NCBI RefSeq assembly: GCF_022179085.1
Contig: NZ_BPQE01000011.1
Coordinates: forward strand, 310,001-374,000
Reading direction: 5' to 3'
Length of the DNA: 64,000 bases
DNA from: Methylobacterium aerolatum
GTDB taxonomy: Bacteria; Pseudomonadota; Alphaproteobacteria; Rhizobiales; Beijerinckiaceae
Numbering within the stretch: the first letter of the stretch is position 1; every line of letters starts with the position of its first letter. Shown here in pieces: positions 33,913-42,114 of this stretch. The position numbers and the translations under genes are program-made. The notes beneath the pieces were generated by a model. It ran no database searches and was not told the origin of the DNA. It was given only the letters and a program-made list of their open reading frames with translations.

Positions 33913-35456
33913 TGACGACCATCGCCCCCTTCGCGGCCGGCAGCTATGCCACGAGCCGCTCCACCTCCCAGCTCCTCGCGCTGAAGTCGCAGCTGAACGA
34001 CCTCACGACGCAGCTCGGCACCGGCCTGACGGCCCAGAGTTATGGTGGACTCGGGACCGGCCGATCCGCCGCGCTCTCGGCCCAGGCGTCGATCAGCGCC
34101 CTCGACGGCTACTCCGCCGTGATCGACACGGCCCAGACCCGCGCCAAGCTCGCCACCACCAGCATGACGCAGGTCGTGACCGTCGCGTCGAACGCTGCGG
34201 CGGCGTTGCAGAACGGGTTGCAGAGCTCGCCCGCCGGATCGCAGGCCGTGAAGGCGACGGCGCTGAACAATTTCAGTGCCGCGATCGATGCCCTCAACCA
34301 ATCGGACGGCATTATCTTTCTGTTCGGCGGCCGCGACGGGACCACCGCGCCGGTCCTCGACACGAACACGATCCTCTACGGGACCGTCGATGCTAACGGG
34401 AACACGCTGGCGGGGCTGAAGACCCTGGTGGACGATCAAGTCAAGGCCGATCTCGGAACCGGTCTCAACGGCCGCCTGACGCAGACCACCACTGGCACCG
34501 CCGTCACGCTCACCGAGGACACGACGGCCCAGGCCGTTTCGCCTGCCGGTCCCTTCGGCTTCACGATCCAAAGCGTTGGCTCCAGCAATCCCGCCGCGCT
34601 CGCACCGGTGACGAACCTTGCGGCCCCGGCCTCCTCCACCGTCACCGTGGCGGCTCAGCCATCCGACGGCGACACGCTAACGTTTACCCTCGGCATGCCC
34701 GGCGGGGGGAGCACCACCGTCACCCTGACAGCATCGAAATCGACGGGCGCGGTGGCCTCCGGGACGTTCTCCATCGGCGCCGACGTCGCCACCACGACGG
34801 CGAACCTCTCGGCCGCCCTGAGCTCAGCGCTGCAGAATACCGCGGCGCCAGCGCTCTCAGCGAATGCCACCGCGCGGGCCAGCCAGAACTTCTTCACGGG
34901 TTCAGCCAAGGGCAACGTCGTGCCCGAGCGCATCACTTTCACGGGGTCAGTGCCGAGCTATACGCCCGGCACAGCCACCAACACAGTGCTCTGGTACCGT
35001 GGCGACGATTCGGGCGGCGATCCCCGCGCCACGCAGACCATTCAGGTCGGTTCGAGTTCCTCCGTCCAGCTCGGGGTCCGCGCGAACGAGGCGCCGATCC
35101 GTTCGGTGCTCGCCGGCCTCGCCACCGTCGCCCTCGGCATCCCCGCGAACTCCGCGACGTCCTCGGCCTACGCCGCCGTGGCGGCGCAGGCCGCGCCCCT
35201 TCTGGCGGCGGGCAACACCGGCTCCAGCGTGCAGGACATCGTGACTGACCTGAGCCTTGCCTCGGCCCGGATGAGCTCGGCGGCCAGCACCAACACGTCG
35301 CAGAAAAGCACGCTTCAGGACACGGTCGATGGGATCGAGCAAGCCTCGACCGAGGAGGTCGCGACGAAGCTGCTCGAACTCCAAAACCGGCTTCAGGCGA
35401 GCTACCAGATCACGGCGTCGCTCTCGAAGTTGTCCCTCACGAATTACCTTTCCTGA
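33912..35456 (+). CDS. flgL: flagellar hook-associated protein FlgL (HAP3)
   Basis: Second hook-filament junction protein, 514 aa. The N-terminal helix is LLALKSQLNDLTTQLGTGL; the C-terminal flagellin-like helix is EEVATKLLELQNRLQASYQI, ending SKLSLTNYLS, which is typical of FlgL/flagellin C-termini. The middle is long (FlgL is usually 300-400 aa) because of an inserted Ala/Thr-rich domain of roughly 150 residues, around GTAVTLTEDTTAQAV to LSANATARASQN. The inserted part resembles beta-rich modules of hook proteins. It is coupled to flgK through TGATG. Confidence 0.9.
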   Translation: MTTIAPFAAGSYATSRSTSQLLALKSQLNDLTTQLGTGLTAQSYGGLGTGRSAALSAQASISALDGYSAVIDTAQTRAKLATTSMTQVVTVASNAAAALQNGLQSSPAGSQAVKATALNNFSAAIDALNQSDGIIFLFGGRDGTTAPVLDTNTILYGTVDANGNTLAGLKTLVDDQVKADLGTGLNGRLTQTTTGTAVTLTEDTTAQAVSPAGPFGFTIQSVGSSNPAALAPVTNLAAPASSTVTVAAQPSDGDTLTFTLGMPGGGSTTVTLTASKSTGAVASGTFSIGADVATTTANLSAALSSALQNTAAPALSANATARASQNFFTGSAKGNVVPERITFTGSVPSYTPGTATNTVLWYRGDDSGGDPRATQTIQVGSSSSVQLGVRANEAPIRSVLAGLATVALGIPANSATSSAYAAVAAQAAPLLAAGNTGSSVQDIVTDLSLASARMSSAASTNTSQKSTLQDTVDGIEQASTEEVATKLLELQNRLQASYQITASLSKLSLTNYLS

Positions 35457-35566
35457 CCCATCGTTCGGGCCATTGCGGCAAGCCGAGGTCAAGGACAGCG
35501 GCGTGGAGCCCGCCGGGAAGCACATGGCTCTTGGAGGATAGAAGTCCTGCCTCGACCTTCCGGGCG

Positions 35567-35584
35567 AGGAACACTAGTGTTCCT
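35567..35584. promoter_or_regulatory. perfect 18-bp palindrome upstream of a small gene
   Basis: AGGAACACTAGTGTTCCT, an uninterrupted perfect palindrome, sits 80 bp before the small gene at 35664 and 110 bp after flgL. An RNA hairpin without a loop is unlikely, so a DNA operator bound by a dimeric regulator is the better reading. Confidence 0.45.
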
Positions 35585-35663
35585 TGCATCATAGTGTCGC
35601 CGCTTTTTCGGCGTCAGTGGCGATGCTTGGAATGCCGTCAACGGCATCGCGTGAGTCCTGTCC

Positions 35664-35924
35664 ATGTCCTACCACGATCCCATCGCGGAGATCCGCCGGC
35701 TCGGCGCCGGGCCCCGCATCGGCGCGATCGTCCTGGCGGAACAGATCGTGGATTCGCATATCGGGGGCTTCGGCCCTCCCGAGAACCGGCGGCTCGCCCT
35801 GGACGCGATGCTGCGCGACCTCGCCCGCCTGCGCCGCCGCGACCCCGCGCTGGACGGCTTCGTGACGCAGATCGAAACCTACATCGACGGGCTGCACCGC
35901 GAGCTCGATCGCCGCGCGGCGTGA
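35664..35924 (+). CDS. small conserved-looking protein within the flagellar cluster, unknown function
   Basis: An 86-aa soluble, mostly helical protein: SYHDPIAEIRRLGAGPRIGA, then an Arg/Leu-rich central helix (NRRLALDAMLRDLARLRRRD) and an amphipathic C-terminus (FVTQIETYIDGLHRELDRRA). There is no signal peptide and no cysteine. I do not recognise a family. Its place between flgL and the flgI block, its size and its helical nature would fit a small flagellar chaperone or regulator, but that is only a guess. The palindrome at 35567-35584 may control it. Confidence 0.6.
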   Translation: MSYHDPIAEIRRLGAGPRIGAIVLAEQIVDSHIGGFGPPENRRLALDAMLRDLARLRRRDPALDGFVTQIETYIDGLHRELDRRAA

Positions 35925-36103
35925 GCGAGAAAGGCCCCGCGACGGACGGCTGAGCGGCGAGGGCACCCGCGGCGCTGTCGTCGCGAGCGCTGCGACTCAA
36001 TTCTGGAATACGCCACGCGCGGGACGATCCCGCTCCCCTGTGCCAATCCACCTGACAACGAAGGTGGGGAGTCGGGAGTCCATTCCCCGAACCGAACCCG
36101 GCG

Positions 36104-36574
36104 TCAGAGCGAGCGGGACATCACCAGCGGCCCGCTGCGTGCACCCCGTCCATAGGGCGAGGGGGCCATCGTCGCACCGTAGCCCGTGGGGGCGCGGGAT
36201 TTGGCGATGTCGTCCGCAAGGTTGCGGATCAATCCCTCACAGACGGTGCGGGCGGTGGCGAGAACCTTCTGGTTCGCCTCCAGGGCGGCGGTGAAGGCGC
36301 CGTGGGCGCCGCGCAGGTGCTCGACGCCCTTCGGATCGAAGCGGACGAGAGCCACGGCGTTGGACTTCGCGGCCTCCAGTTGCCGCATGTAGGTGGCCGC
36401 CAGCGCCGCTTTCGGCTCGGCCGCGACGACACCCGCCTTCAGGCGCCCGGCGCGGACGTGGTCCGCCTCCGCGTCGAGCACGGCCTGAAGGGCCGTCATG
36501 CTGGACAGGACGCCCGACACCAGCGCCTCCGCGCCGGCGCGATCCACGATGCGAAACGGCTCAGCCGCCGACAT
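36104..36574 (-). CDS. FlgN-like flagellar export chaperone (putative)
   Basis: A 156-aa helical protein, last in the flgI-flgJ unit and overlapping flgJ by 14 nt. Two long helices (LSSMTALQAVLDAEADHVRA and AAHMRQLEAAKSNAV-like region; HGAFTAALEANQKVLATART) resemble FlgN, the chaperone that holds FlgK and FlgL before export. In other alphaproteobacteria a flgN-type gene occupies this place beside flgJ. The C-terminus (residues about 125-156) is disordered, with Gly/Ser/Arg. Sequence identity in FlgN is low, so the call depends on helix pattern plus context. Confidence 0.62.
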   Translation of the reverse strand: MSAAEPFRIVDRAGAEALVSGVLSSMTALQAVLDAEADHVRAGRLKAGVVAAEPKAALAATYMRQLEAAKSNAVALVRFDPKGVEHLRGAHGAFTAALEANQKVLATARTVCEGLIRNLADDIAKSRAPTGYGATMAPSPYGRGARSGPLVMSRSL

Positions 36575-36917
36575 TCGTCGCTCCCTGCATCTTCATCATC
36601 TCCCGGAACACCGAGTCGCTGATGCCAACTCCCCCGCTTTGTACGATCTTGTTCGCATACTCTTTCGTTAACATCGAACGATAAACGCCACCGCCCGTGC
36701 CGTTTTCACCGAGGGGACCGTCCGTTCCTTCGGATTGGGTCATCTTGTCGAGGCTGTTCTCCAAAAACATCTTCTCGAAGTCGGTCGCGGTCTTCTTGAG
36801 CTTGGCCGTTTTGGCGTCGCCCACCGATCCGGTGGCGGTCGCTTCCGCGACGCTGCCGGCGATGGACTTGCCGACCCCGATGGCGGCGCTCGCCGCGATG
36901 GCTGCTAGCTGGATCAT
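36561..36917 (-). CDS. flgJ: flagellar rod-binding protein FlgJ, single-domain form
   Basis: A 118-aa protein with only the rod-capping domain of FlgJ: KKTATDFEKMFLENSLDKM, then GTGGGVYRSMLTKEYANKI and GVGISDSVFREMMKMQG. The C-terminal muramidase domain present in enterobacterial FlgJ is absent, as usual in alphaproteobacteria, so peptidoglycan opening must rely on another enzyme. It lies 10 nt downstream of flgI and overlaps the FlgN-like gene. The N-terminal 35 residues are Ala/Gly-rich. Confidence 0.85.
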   Translation of the reverse strand: MIQLAAIAASAAIGVGKSIAGSVAEATATGSVGDAKTAKLKKTATDFEKMFLENSLDKMTQSEGTDGPLGENGTGGGVYRSMLTKEYANKIVQSGGVGISDSVFREMMKMQGATNVGG

Positions 36918-36927
36918 GGCTTTCCCC

Positions 36928-38067
36928 TCACATGAGTTCGATGTCGGCCTGGAGCGCCCCGGCGGACTTGATGGCCTGGAGGATGGAGATCAGGTCGCGG
37001 GGGCCGACGCCCAGCGCGTTGAGGCCATCGACGAGGTCGCGCAGGCTGACGCCTTCCTTGACCAGGGCGAGCTTGTTGCCGTCCCCCGTATCGACCTTCA
37101 CTCCCGTGCGCGGCACGACGGCGGTCTGCCCGTTCGAGAGCGGGGCCGGCTGGCTGACCTGGGGCTGCTCGGTGATGGTGACGGTGAGGTTGCCCTGGGC
37201 GATGGCGACGGTGGAGACCCGCACGTCGCGGCCCATCACGATGATGCCGGAGCGCTCGTCCACCACCACGCGGGCCGCCTGATCGGGCTCCACCTTCAAC
37301 TGCTCCACCTCGGTGATGAGGCGCATCATGTTGCCGTGATAGCGGGCCGGGATCTGGATCGTGACGGTCGCCGGGTCCGTGGGCTCGGCCGTATCGGCGC
37401 CCATGAAGTCGTTGATGGCCGCCGCGATCCGCTTCGAGGTGGTGAAGTCCGGGTTGCGCAGCGACAGGCGGAGCGAGCGCGCATCGTTCAGCTTGAAGGC
37501 GATCTCGCGCTCGATGTTGGCACCGTTGGAGATGCGGCCGTTGGTGGGCACGCCGCGCGTGATCTTGGCCGCGTCGCCCTCCGCCGAGAAGCCCGCGATG
37601 GCGATGGAGCCCTGCGCCAGCGCGTAGACCTCGCCGTCGGCGCCCAGCAGCGGCGTCACGAGGAGCGTGCCGCCCTGGAGGGACTTCGCGTCGCCGAGCG
37701 ACGAGACGGTGACGTCGATCCGCGTGCCCTGCGAGGCGAAGGGCGGCAGGTTCGCCGTCACCATCACCGCCGCCAGGTTCTGCGTGCGCATCGTGGCGCC
37801 GCGGGTGTTGACGCCGAGGCGCTCCAGCATCGCCTGGAGCGACTGCTTGGTGAAGGGGATGTTGTTCAGCGTATCGCCGGTGCCGTTGAGGCCCACCACG
37901 ATGCCGTAGCCGACGAGCTGGTTCTGGCGCACGCCCTCGATGGAGGCGAGATCCTTCACCCGCGACAGGGCGAGGGCCGGGCCGCCGAGGGCGACGAGCG
38001 CCATCACGGCGCCGACGAGGGCCGAGACGAGGGCGGGGAGGCGGGACGTCGTGAGACGGGAATGCAT
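36928..38067 (-). CDS. flgI: flagellar P-ring protein FlgI
   Basis: Periplasmic ring protein of the flagellar basal body, 379 aa. A cleavable signal peptide (LVGAVMALVALGGPALA) leads into RVKDLASIEGVRQNQLVGYG, the classic FlgI opening. NLAAVMVTANLPPFASQGTRIDVTV (here noted in part), MGRDVRVSTVAIAQGNLTV and the C-terminal DLVDGLNALGVGPRDLISIL follow. It is the first gene of flgI-flgJ-flgN-like, leftward, with a sigma-54-like promoter about 40 nt upstream and divergent from fliX, the arrangement also known in Caulobacter. Confidence 0.94.
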   Translation of the reverse strand: MHSRLTTSRLPALVSALVGAVMALVALGGPALALSRVKDLASIEGVRQNQLVGYGIVVGLNGTGDTLNNIPFTKQSLQAMLERLGVNTRGATMRTQNLAAVMVTANLPPFASQGTRIDVTVSSLGDAKSLQGGTLLVTPLLGADGEVYALAQGSIAIAGFSAEGDAAKITRGVPTNGRISNGANIEREIAFKLNDARSLRLSLRNPDFTTSKRIAAAINDFMGADTAEPTDPATVTIQIPARYHGNMMRLITEVEQLKVEPDQAARVVVDERSGIIVMGRDVRVSTVAIAQGNLTVTITEQPQVSQPAPLSNGQTAVVPRTGVKVDTGDGNKLALVKEGVSLRDLVDGLNALGVGPRDLISILQAIKSAGALQADIELM

Positions 38068-38104
38068 GCCGGTTTCGCTGGGTGGCGGGGCCGGCCCGTT
38101 CCAC

Positions 38105-38119
38105 GCCAGCCCCGTGCCA
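38105..38119 (-). promoter_or_regulatory. candidate sigma-54 promoter of flgI
   Basis: On the leftward strand, TGGCAC-GGGGC-TGGC (38119-38105). The essential -24 GG and -12 GC have the right spacing; the -12 box differs from TTGC by one base. The predicted leader to the flgI ATG is about 27 nt, like that of flgE. The 84-nt gap to the palindrome at 38202 supports it. Confidence 0.6.
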
Positions 38120-38201
38120 ACAGCGACGGAGAGCTAAGTAATTGAAAAATCACAGCAACCGTTTCGGGCGGCGTGGATGCCCCCGGTTCAATTCCTGCCG
38201 A

Positions 38202-38220
38202 CCCGGCAGCTTCTGCCGGG
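38202..38220. promoter_or_regulatory. candidate FlbD-type enhancer palindrome between flgI and fliX
   Basis: CCCGGCAG-CTT-CTGCCGGG, a perfect inverted repeat with 8-bp arms and a 3-nt centre. An extra CTGCCG half-site abuts it at 38195-38200. Measured from its CGGCAG core it lies 84 nt upstream of the flgI sigma-54 element, and it is immediately before the CtrA-like site of fliX. Confidence 0.6.
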
Positions 38221-38223
38221 CCG

Positions 38224-38238
38224 TTTACCGCCGCTTAA
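38224..38238 (+). promoter_or_regulatory. near-consensus CtrA site upstream of fliX
   Basis: TTTA-N7-TTAA followed by CC at 38224-38240, one mismatch from the CtrA box TTAA-N7-TTAAC. The fliX ATG is 48 bp downstream. In Caulobacter fliX is a CtrA-controlled class II gene, so the position makes sense. Confidence 0.55.
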
Positions 38239-38286
38239 CCCTGCGGGGCGGAAAGTTGCCTCATCCTCCCGGTCCTTGAAGAGACG

Positions 38287-38715
38287 ATGCGCGTCGATCA
38301 CCGCCAGCCGATCCGGACGACCAGCGGCGTCTCGGCCGGACGCCGGACCGAGGGGGCCCGCGGCTTCAGCCTCGACGCCGCCGCCGAGGGCCCCGCCCAC
38401 GCTTCCGCCCCCGCCGGACCGGCGACGCTCGCCGGCCTCGACGCGGTGCTCCTGCTGCAGGCCGAAACGGAGACGCCGCAGCAGCGCCGCCGCCGCGCCG
38501 CCCAGCGGGGCCACGACCTCCTCGACGGTCTCGACCGGCTGAAGGCCGCGATCCTCGGAGGGCGGGTCAGCGCGCAGGATCTGCGGGCCGTCGCCGGCCG
38601 TCTCGCCGAGCGATCCGGCTCCTCCGGCGACCCGCGCCTCGATGGCCTGATGGCGGAGATCGAGCTGCGCGCGGCGGTGGAACTGGCCAAGCTTGAAGCA
38701 CGGCGGCGGGGATAG
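38287..38715 (+). CDS. fliX: flagellar assembly regulator FliX
   Basis: A 142-aa FliX-family protein. In Caulobacter it couples flagellar basal-body assembly to activation of the sigma-54 activator FlbD. Visible are the N-terminal MRVDHRQPIRTTSGVSAGRR, a Pro/Ala linker, and the conserved helical C-terminus: LDAVLLLQAETETPQQRRRR, GHDLLDGLDRLKAAILGG, then the AELRAAVELAKLE-type end. It is divergent from flgI, as in Caulobacter. Regulation by CtrA through the site at 38224 is likely by analogy. flbD itself is not in the window. Confidence 0.87.
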   Translation: MRVDHRQPIRTTSGVSAGRRTEGARGFSLDAAAEGPAHASAPAGPATLAGLDAVLLLQAETETPQQRRRRAAQRGHDLLDGLDRLKAAILGGRVSAQDLRAVAGRLAERSGSSGDPRLDGLMAEIELRAAVELAKLEARRRG

Positions 38716-38924
38716 ATTTCTTTTTGTCTCTTTGGATCGCCCGTCGCTCGCTCGAGCGCGGGCACGATCCGCCTGCGGGGAAGGGGGGCGGGAAAGACCG
38801 CCGCGTTCGATCCGGCACCGCCCACTTCACCACTTGAAAGGCAGAAGAGCGCGTCGCGGGTCCGATCATGGGATCGCAGACGTCGATCCTTCGCCGCGCT
38901 GGCGATGACGCGGAGGCGGCGTGC

Positions 38925-40415
38925 CTACCCCGTCCGCCGCCGCAACCCGCCCGCTGCCGGTTGCGGCGCGCCCGGCGCCGTCTCCGCGCCGAGGTCCGGC
39001 ACCGCGATGATCGGGGCGCCGCGCAGGTCCCGCCGGGTGACGATGACGCCGCGCTCTTCGAGGAAGGCCAGCATCCGCCGCGCCCGGCCGCCGGAACTGG
39101 TGCCGTAGGCCTCGGCCAGGGCTGAATCGGTAGGGCAGGGTGCCCCCTCGATCGCCGCGCGGGCGACCACGAGGAACAGCCCGGCGAGATCGTCGGGCAG
39201 GCTCGCCGCAATCTCCTGCGCCCGTTCCCAGCCGGATCCGTCGCTGACCTCGCCCCCGGCCTCGGCCCGCGTCACGGCGAGGCGCCGCTTGAACTCGGGC
39301 AGGGACAGCGCCTCGCCTCTGACACGCCGGATGCGGCAGCGGACGGTGAAGTCCTGATAGAGGGTCGCGGGCGTGCAGGTGCCCGCATCCGCATCGGCGA
39401 GCACGGAGGCCAGCACCTCGGCGATGATCGCCTCGCGCTCGGCGGGGTCCAGGGCATCCTCCTCCGTCTCCTCGGCGGGGGCGGGGGGACGGTAGGCGGC
39501 GAGTTGCGAGAGCACATCCTGCACCGGCGCCGGGCGGGGCGCCCGGCGGGCCGGCGGCGCCTCGCCCCGCGGCTCGGGCGTCAGGATCAGGGCGCGGGCG
39601 TCCTCCACCGGATCGGGCAGGGGCAGGAGGCCCGGGGCCGCCGCGCGGCTGACCGTTTCGGTCTTGCCCACGGCGATGGTGACGGGGCGGCGCGACAGGG
39701 CGGGACCGAGCCCCACGAACTGGCCCCGCGGCAGGTCGCGAAAGGTCTCGGCTTGGCGCCGTTCCATGCCGAGGAGGTCGGCGGCGCGGGCCATGTCGAT
39801 ATCGAGGAAGGTCCGGCCCATCAGGAAGTTCGAGGCCTCGGCGGCCACGTTCTTGGCGAGCTTGGCGAGGCGTTGCGTGGCGATGACGCCGGCCAGCCCG
39901 CGCTTGCGGCCCCGGCACATCAGGTTCGTCATGGCTCCCAGCGACAGGCGGCGGGCCTCGTCCGACACCTCGCCCGCCGCGGCGGGGGCGAAGAGCTGCG
40001 CCTCGTCCACGGTGACGAGCATCGGGTACCAATGCTCCCGCTCGGCATCGAACAGGCCGCCGAGGAAGGCGGCGGCCGCGCGCATCTGACCGTCGGCGTC
40101 GAGCCCATCGAGGGTCAGCACCACCGAGACCCGGTGCACCCGCACCCGGGCCGCGACGCGTTGCAGCGCCGCGTCGTCGCCGTCCGCCTCCACGACCACA
40201 TGCCCGTAGCGCTCGGCGAGGCTCGCGAAATCGCCCTCGGGGTCGATCACCGCCTGCTGCACGTAAGGAGCGCTCTGCTCCAGCAGGCGGCGCAGCAGAT
40301 GGGATTTGCCCGAGCCCGAATTGCCCTGCACGAGGAGCCGCGTGGCGAGCAGTTCGGTCAGGTCGAGGAGTGCCGGGTTTCCGCCCGTCAGTCCGAGATC
40401 GATGTCGCAGCGCAT
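38925..40415 (-). CDS. HerA-like (DUF87) ATP-binding protein
   Basis: A 496-aa P-loop ATPase of the HerA/FtsK superfamily. Walker A is GNSGSGKSHLLRRLLEQS (about residues 31-48), Walker B is VTVDEAQLF (134-142), and a sensor-like IATQRLAKLAKNV follows, along with GRKRGLAGV. The C-terminal 200 residues contain Pro/Glu linkers and a region rich in Ala/Glu with a final winged-helix-like part (ERGVIVTRRDLRG). HerA proteins normally pair with NurA nuclease or SIR2/DUF4297 effectors; none is next to it. It is divergent from the Hsp70-like gene across 131 bp. Its role may be DNA translocation in repair or defence, but this is open. Confidence 0.83.
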   Translation of the reverse strand: MRCDIDLGLTGGNPALLDLTELLATRLLVQGNSGSGKSHLLRRLLEQSAPYVQQAVIDPEGDFASLAERYGHVVVEADGDDAALQRVAARVRVHRVSVVLTLDGLDADGQMRAAAAFLGGLFDAEREHWYPMLVTVDEAQLFAPAAAGEVSDEARRLSLGAMTNLMCRGRKRGLAGVIATQRLAKLAKNVAAEASNFLMGRTFLDIDMARAADLLGMERRQAETFRDLPRGQFVGLGPALSRRPVTIAVGKTETVSRAAAPGLLPLPDPVEDARALILTPEPRGEAPPARRAPRPAPVQDVLSQLAAYRPPAPAEETEEDALDPAEREAIIAEVLASVLADADAGTCTPATLYQDFTVRCRIRRVRGEALSLPEFKRRLAVTRAEAGGEVSDGSGWERAQEIAASLPDDLAGLFLVVARAAIEGAPCPTDSALAEAYGTSSGGRARRMLAFLEERGVIVTRRDLRGAPIIAVPDLGAETAPGAPQPAAGGLRRRTG

Positions 40416-40546
40416 GGCGGCCTCTTACCACGAGTCCCGCCCCGCAGGCGGGTCCGGCATGCACCTGTCCACGGCTCTAAAGCTGGACCGCGGGCCCGAC
40501 CTTCGGTACTCGCCACGCCCCACCCGATTTTGGACCGGATTTCCCG

Positions 40547-41791
40547 ATGGCGGCCTGCGGCCTCGACTTCGGCACGTCGAACACGACCCTCGGCCATTGC
40601 GGGGCCGGCGGCCCGGTGCTCCTGCCCCTGGAGGGCGAGCACCTCACCGTGCCGAGCGCGATCTTCTTCGAGCCCCGCCATCCGCCGCGGATCGGCCGGG
40701 CCGCGACGGCGGCCTACGTGGCGGGCAAGCCCGGCCGCCTGATGCGCGGGCTGAAATCCGTGCTCGGCACGCCCCTCATCGACGAGGCGACGCCGCTGGG
40801 CCGGGAGCGCCTGCGCCTGCGCGACGTCATCGCCCGCTATCTCTCCCTCGTGAAGGAGCGCGCCGAGGCGGCCGCTGGCACCTCCTTCGACACGGTGATG
40901 CACGGCCGACCGGTCCATTTCGTGGACGGCGACGCCGAGGGCGACCGGCGGGCGGAGGACACCCTGCGGGCCATCGCCAACGAGGTGGGATTTCGCGAGG
41001 TCGCCTTCCAGTACGAGCCCATCGCCGCCGCCCTCGATTACGAGCGGCAGGTGACGACCGAGGAGATCGCCCTCATCGCCGATATCGGTGGCGGCACCTC
41101 GGACTTCTCCATCGTCCGGCTGTCGCCGGAACGCCGGACGCGCGTCGACCGGGCAGCGGACATCCTGGCCAATGACGGCGTTCGGATCGGCGGCACCGAT
41201 TTCGACCGGCACCTCAGCCTCGGCACGGTGATGCCGCTCCTGGGCATGGGCAGTGCCATGAAGCGCGGGGACCTCGCAGTGCCCGGTGCTTACTACCACG
41301 ACCTCGCTACATGGTCGGCGATCAACCGCCTGTACGACGGCAAGACCCTGCGCGAGATCGACGACGTGCTGCGGAACTGCGCCCGGCCCGATCTCGTCGG
41401 GCGCCTGCGCACCACGGTGGAGGAGGAGCGCGGCCATGCCCTCGCCGGACTGGTGGAGGCGGCCAAGATCGAGGCGTCCGACGAGGGCGCCGCCGTGATC
41501 GGCCTCGGGTTCATCGAGGGTGGCCTCGCCGCGCAGCTCGACGGACCGGCGCTCGCGGCCCAGACCGATGGCCTCGCCCGTGCCGTCACCGCGAGGATCG
41601 GGGAATGTCTCGCCCAGGCGGGCCTCCACGCCGAGTCCATCGACGCCCTGTTCCTCACCGGCGGCTCGACTCGGTTGCCGCATCTCCATGCCGCGCTCAC
41701 CGCCGCCCTGCCGGCCGCCCGCACCGTCGCGGGCGACACCTTCGGCTCGGTCGGCCTCGGCCTGACCATCGCCGCCGCCGCACTCAGGTGA
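40547..41791 (+). CDS. Hsp70-family protein, YegD-like
   Basis: A 414-aa protein with the actin-like ATPase fold of Hsp70: GLDFGTSNTTLG (phosphate 1), IADIGGGTSDFSIV (phosphate 2) and LFLTGGSTRLPHL (adenosine). The C-terminal peptide-binding domain of DnaK is missing, as in YegD proteins, so it is a nucleotide-binding domain with an inserted segment (MPLLGMGSAMKRGDLAVPGA). Substrates and partners are unknown. Its divergent neighbour is the HerA-like gene, and the two may share regulation through the 131-bp gap. ATG 40547 begins MAACGLDFGTSN, which fits the family. Confidence 0.87.
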   Translation: MAACGLDFGTSNTTLGHCGAGGPVLLPLEGEHLTVPSAIFFEPRHPPRIGRAATAAYVAGKPGRLMRGLKSVLGTPLIDEATPLGRERLRLRDVIARYLSLVKERAEAAAGTSFDTVMHGRPVHFVDGDAEGDRRAEDTLRAIANEVGFREVAFQYEPIAAALDYERQVTTEEIALIADIGGGTSDFSIVRLSPERRTRVDRAADILANDGVRIGGTDFDRHLSLGTVMPLLGMGSAMKRGDLAVPGAYYHDLATWSAINRLYDGKTLREIDDVLRNCARPDLVGRLRTTVEEERGHALAGLVEAAKIEASDEGAAVIGLGFIEGGLAAQLDGPALAAQTDGLARAVTARIGECLAQAGLHAESIDALFLTGGSTRLPHLHAALTAALPAARTVAGDTFGSVGLGLTIAAAALR

Positions 41792-42114
41792 GCGGCCGGC
41801 AAGACATCCGGCGTCTCGAGACGACGCGGAATGGTATCCGCCGACGGCGGCCCGTGTGAAGATCCGAAAGCCGCCATTCGTGCTTCGGGTCGATCTCGGG
41901 CGAAACGCAATCCGTCACGGGACTGCCGAGAACGAAGACAATTCGAGGAAGGCAATAGCGAAGCCGAAATCCGGCATCGCTAGGATGATCTCATCTTAGG
42001 GGCCGGCCGGAAAGTTCGTCACTCCCTTCGTCATTGCTTCGCTCCGCGCGCGAGGACGAGGAAGGCTGCATGGGCTGCCGGGACCTTGACGGCCGGACAT
42101 TTGGGAGAAAGTCC
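41792..42114. other. 323-bp intergenic region
   Basis: Lies between the Hsp70-like gene and the pilin gene. It holds no gene. CATTGCTTCGCTCCGCGCGC near 42032-42051 resembles the right arm of the palindromic repeat and may be a remnant. The pilin frame is open back to 42034, but GGGAGA next to ATG 42115 marks the true start. Confidence 0.5.

Noticed and set aside
38245-38259. Possible sigma-54 promoter for fliX (GGGGCG-N5-TTGC)
   Set aside because: Only the GG and TTGC parts fit; the CtrA-like site explains fliX better.
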